Source: Solirubrobacterales bacterium 70-9 (GTDB lineage Bacteria; Actinomycetota; Thermoleophilia; Solirubrobacterales; 70-9). From it: 6,009 nucleotides of DNA. Location of the stretch: the NCBI GenBank assembly GCA_001898095.1, contig MKSH01000162.1:4735-10743 (forward strand), read 5' to 3'. The first letter of the stretch is position 1, and each line of letters opens with the position of its first letter. Below, one piece after another: positions 5,857-6,009 of this stretch. The translations under genes were made by a program, and so were the position numbers. A model generated the notes under the pieces. It had not been told where the DNA came from. It was given only the letters and a program-made list of their open reading frames with translations, and made no database searches.

Positions 5857-5890
5857 AGACGAAACGGGGCCGATCGGCCCCGTTTCGTCT
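5857..5890. terminator. 34-base perfect palindrome downstream of pstS, probable transcription terminator
   Basis: The arms AGACGAAACGGGGCC (5857-5871) and GGCCCCGTTTCGTCT (5876-5890) are exact reverse complements around GATC, which is itself self-complementary. The RNA stem is 15 base pairs with a tetraloop and is very GC-rich near the loop. It begins 37 bases after the pstS stop, so a terminator is the simplest reading. The T-tail is poor on the plus strand (TCTTCAT). Its symmetry means it could act in both directions, serving a convergent gene to the right if one exists. Confidence 0.75.
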
Positions 5891-6009
5891 TCATAGACAG
5901 CCGCGACCCACGGTTTTCGTCGGCAGGCGCATGGCGCGGGTGATCACAGCCGATTAGCGCCGCCGAGACATGGAGTCACGACGGTAGGCGATGGCTGTAC
6001 TGGAAGCCG
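5891..6009. other. Right-edge region with no confident gene
   Basis: Two weak possibilities are visible. On the minus strand an open frame enters from the right edge and stops at TAA (5956-5954), encoding ASSTAIAYRRDSMSRRR. This could be the tail of a convergent gene sharing the palindromic terminator. On the plus strand an ATG at 5991 begins MAVLEA and runs off the edge, but its ribosome-binding site is poor. Too little sequence is present to choose. Confidence 0.3.

Noticed and set aside
1..6009. CRISPR array, tRNA/rRNA, insertion sequence or riboswitch
   Set aside because: No spaced repeats, no cloverleaf or rRNA segments, no transposase or terminal repeats, and no recognisable riboswitch core were seen on either strand.

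Overview
This window is high-GC chromosomal DNA. It has GTG and TTG starts, codons rich in G/C at the third position, and many long antisense open frames that are by-products of that bias. The core is a complete high-affinity phosphate (Pst) uptake locus. Together with small zinc-ribbon proteins bearing Pro/Ala-rich linkers, this suggests a high-GC actinobacterium, possibly of the Thermoleophilia (Solirubrobacter/Conexibacter type). That placement is inference; no rRNA or marker gene is present.

Layout. Positions 1-327 (minus) hold the start of a PhoB/OmpR-type winged-helix DNA-binding protein with no receiver domain in front of it; it runs off the left edge. Positions 328-600 are a divergent intergenic region with AT-rich patches, Pho-box-like half sites, a 14-codon leader ORF on the minus strand and a GC-rich hairpin on the plus strand. 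Positions 601-1296 and 1309-1806 (plus) are two adjacent zinc-ribbon genes. The first encodes a single-pass membrane protein with an N-terminal ribbon; the second a soluble protein with a predicted helical middle and a C-terminal ribbon. They converge on pstB with 12 bases between the stops, and a hairpin overlaps the end of the second gene.

Positions 1819-4630 (minus) hold pstC-pstA-pstB, transcribed in that order, with 4-base stop/start overlaps at both junctions (GTGA and ATGA). pstS is transcribed divergently at 4797-5819 (plus). The region between pstC and pstS carries a good 11-base-spaced direct repeat of the type expected for a Pho-regulon operator. pstS ends in a 34-base perfect palindrome that is probably a terminator. 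The last 119 bases contain no gene that can be called with confidence.

How it works together. PstS captures phosphate outside the membrane, PstC and PstA form the channel, and PstB drives import by ATP hydrolysis. The winged-helix protein is a plausible phosphate-responsive regulator of this locus and perhaps of the zinc-ribbon pair. No phoU follows pstB. Points worth a second look are the receiver-less regulator, the split pstS / pstCAB arrangement with shared operator-like repeats, the PstS without a lipobox, the 55-residue N-terminal extension of PstB, and the uncharacterised zinc-ribbon pair.
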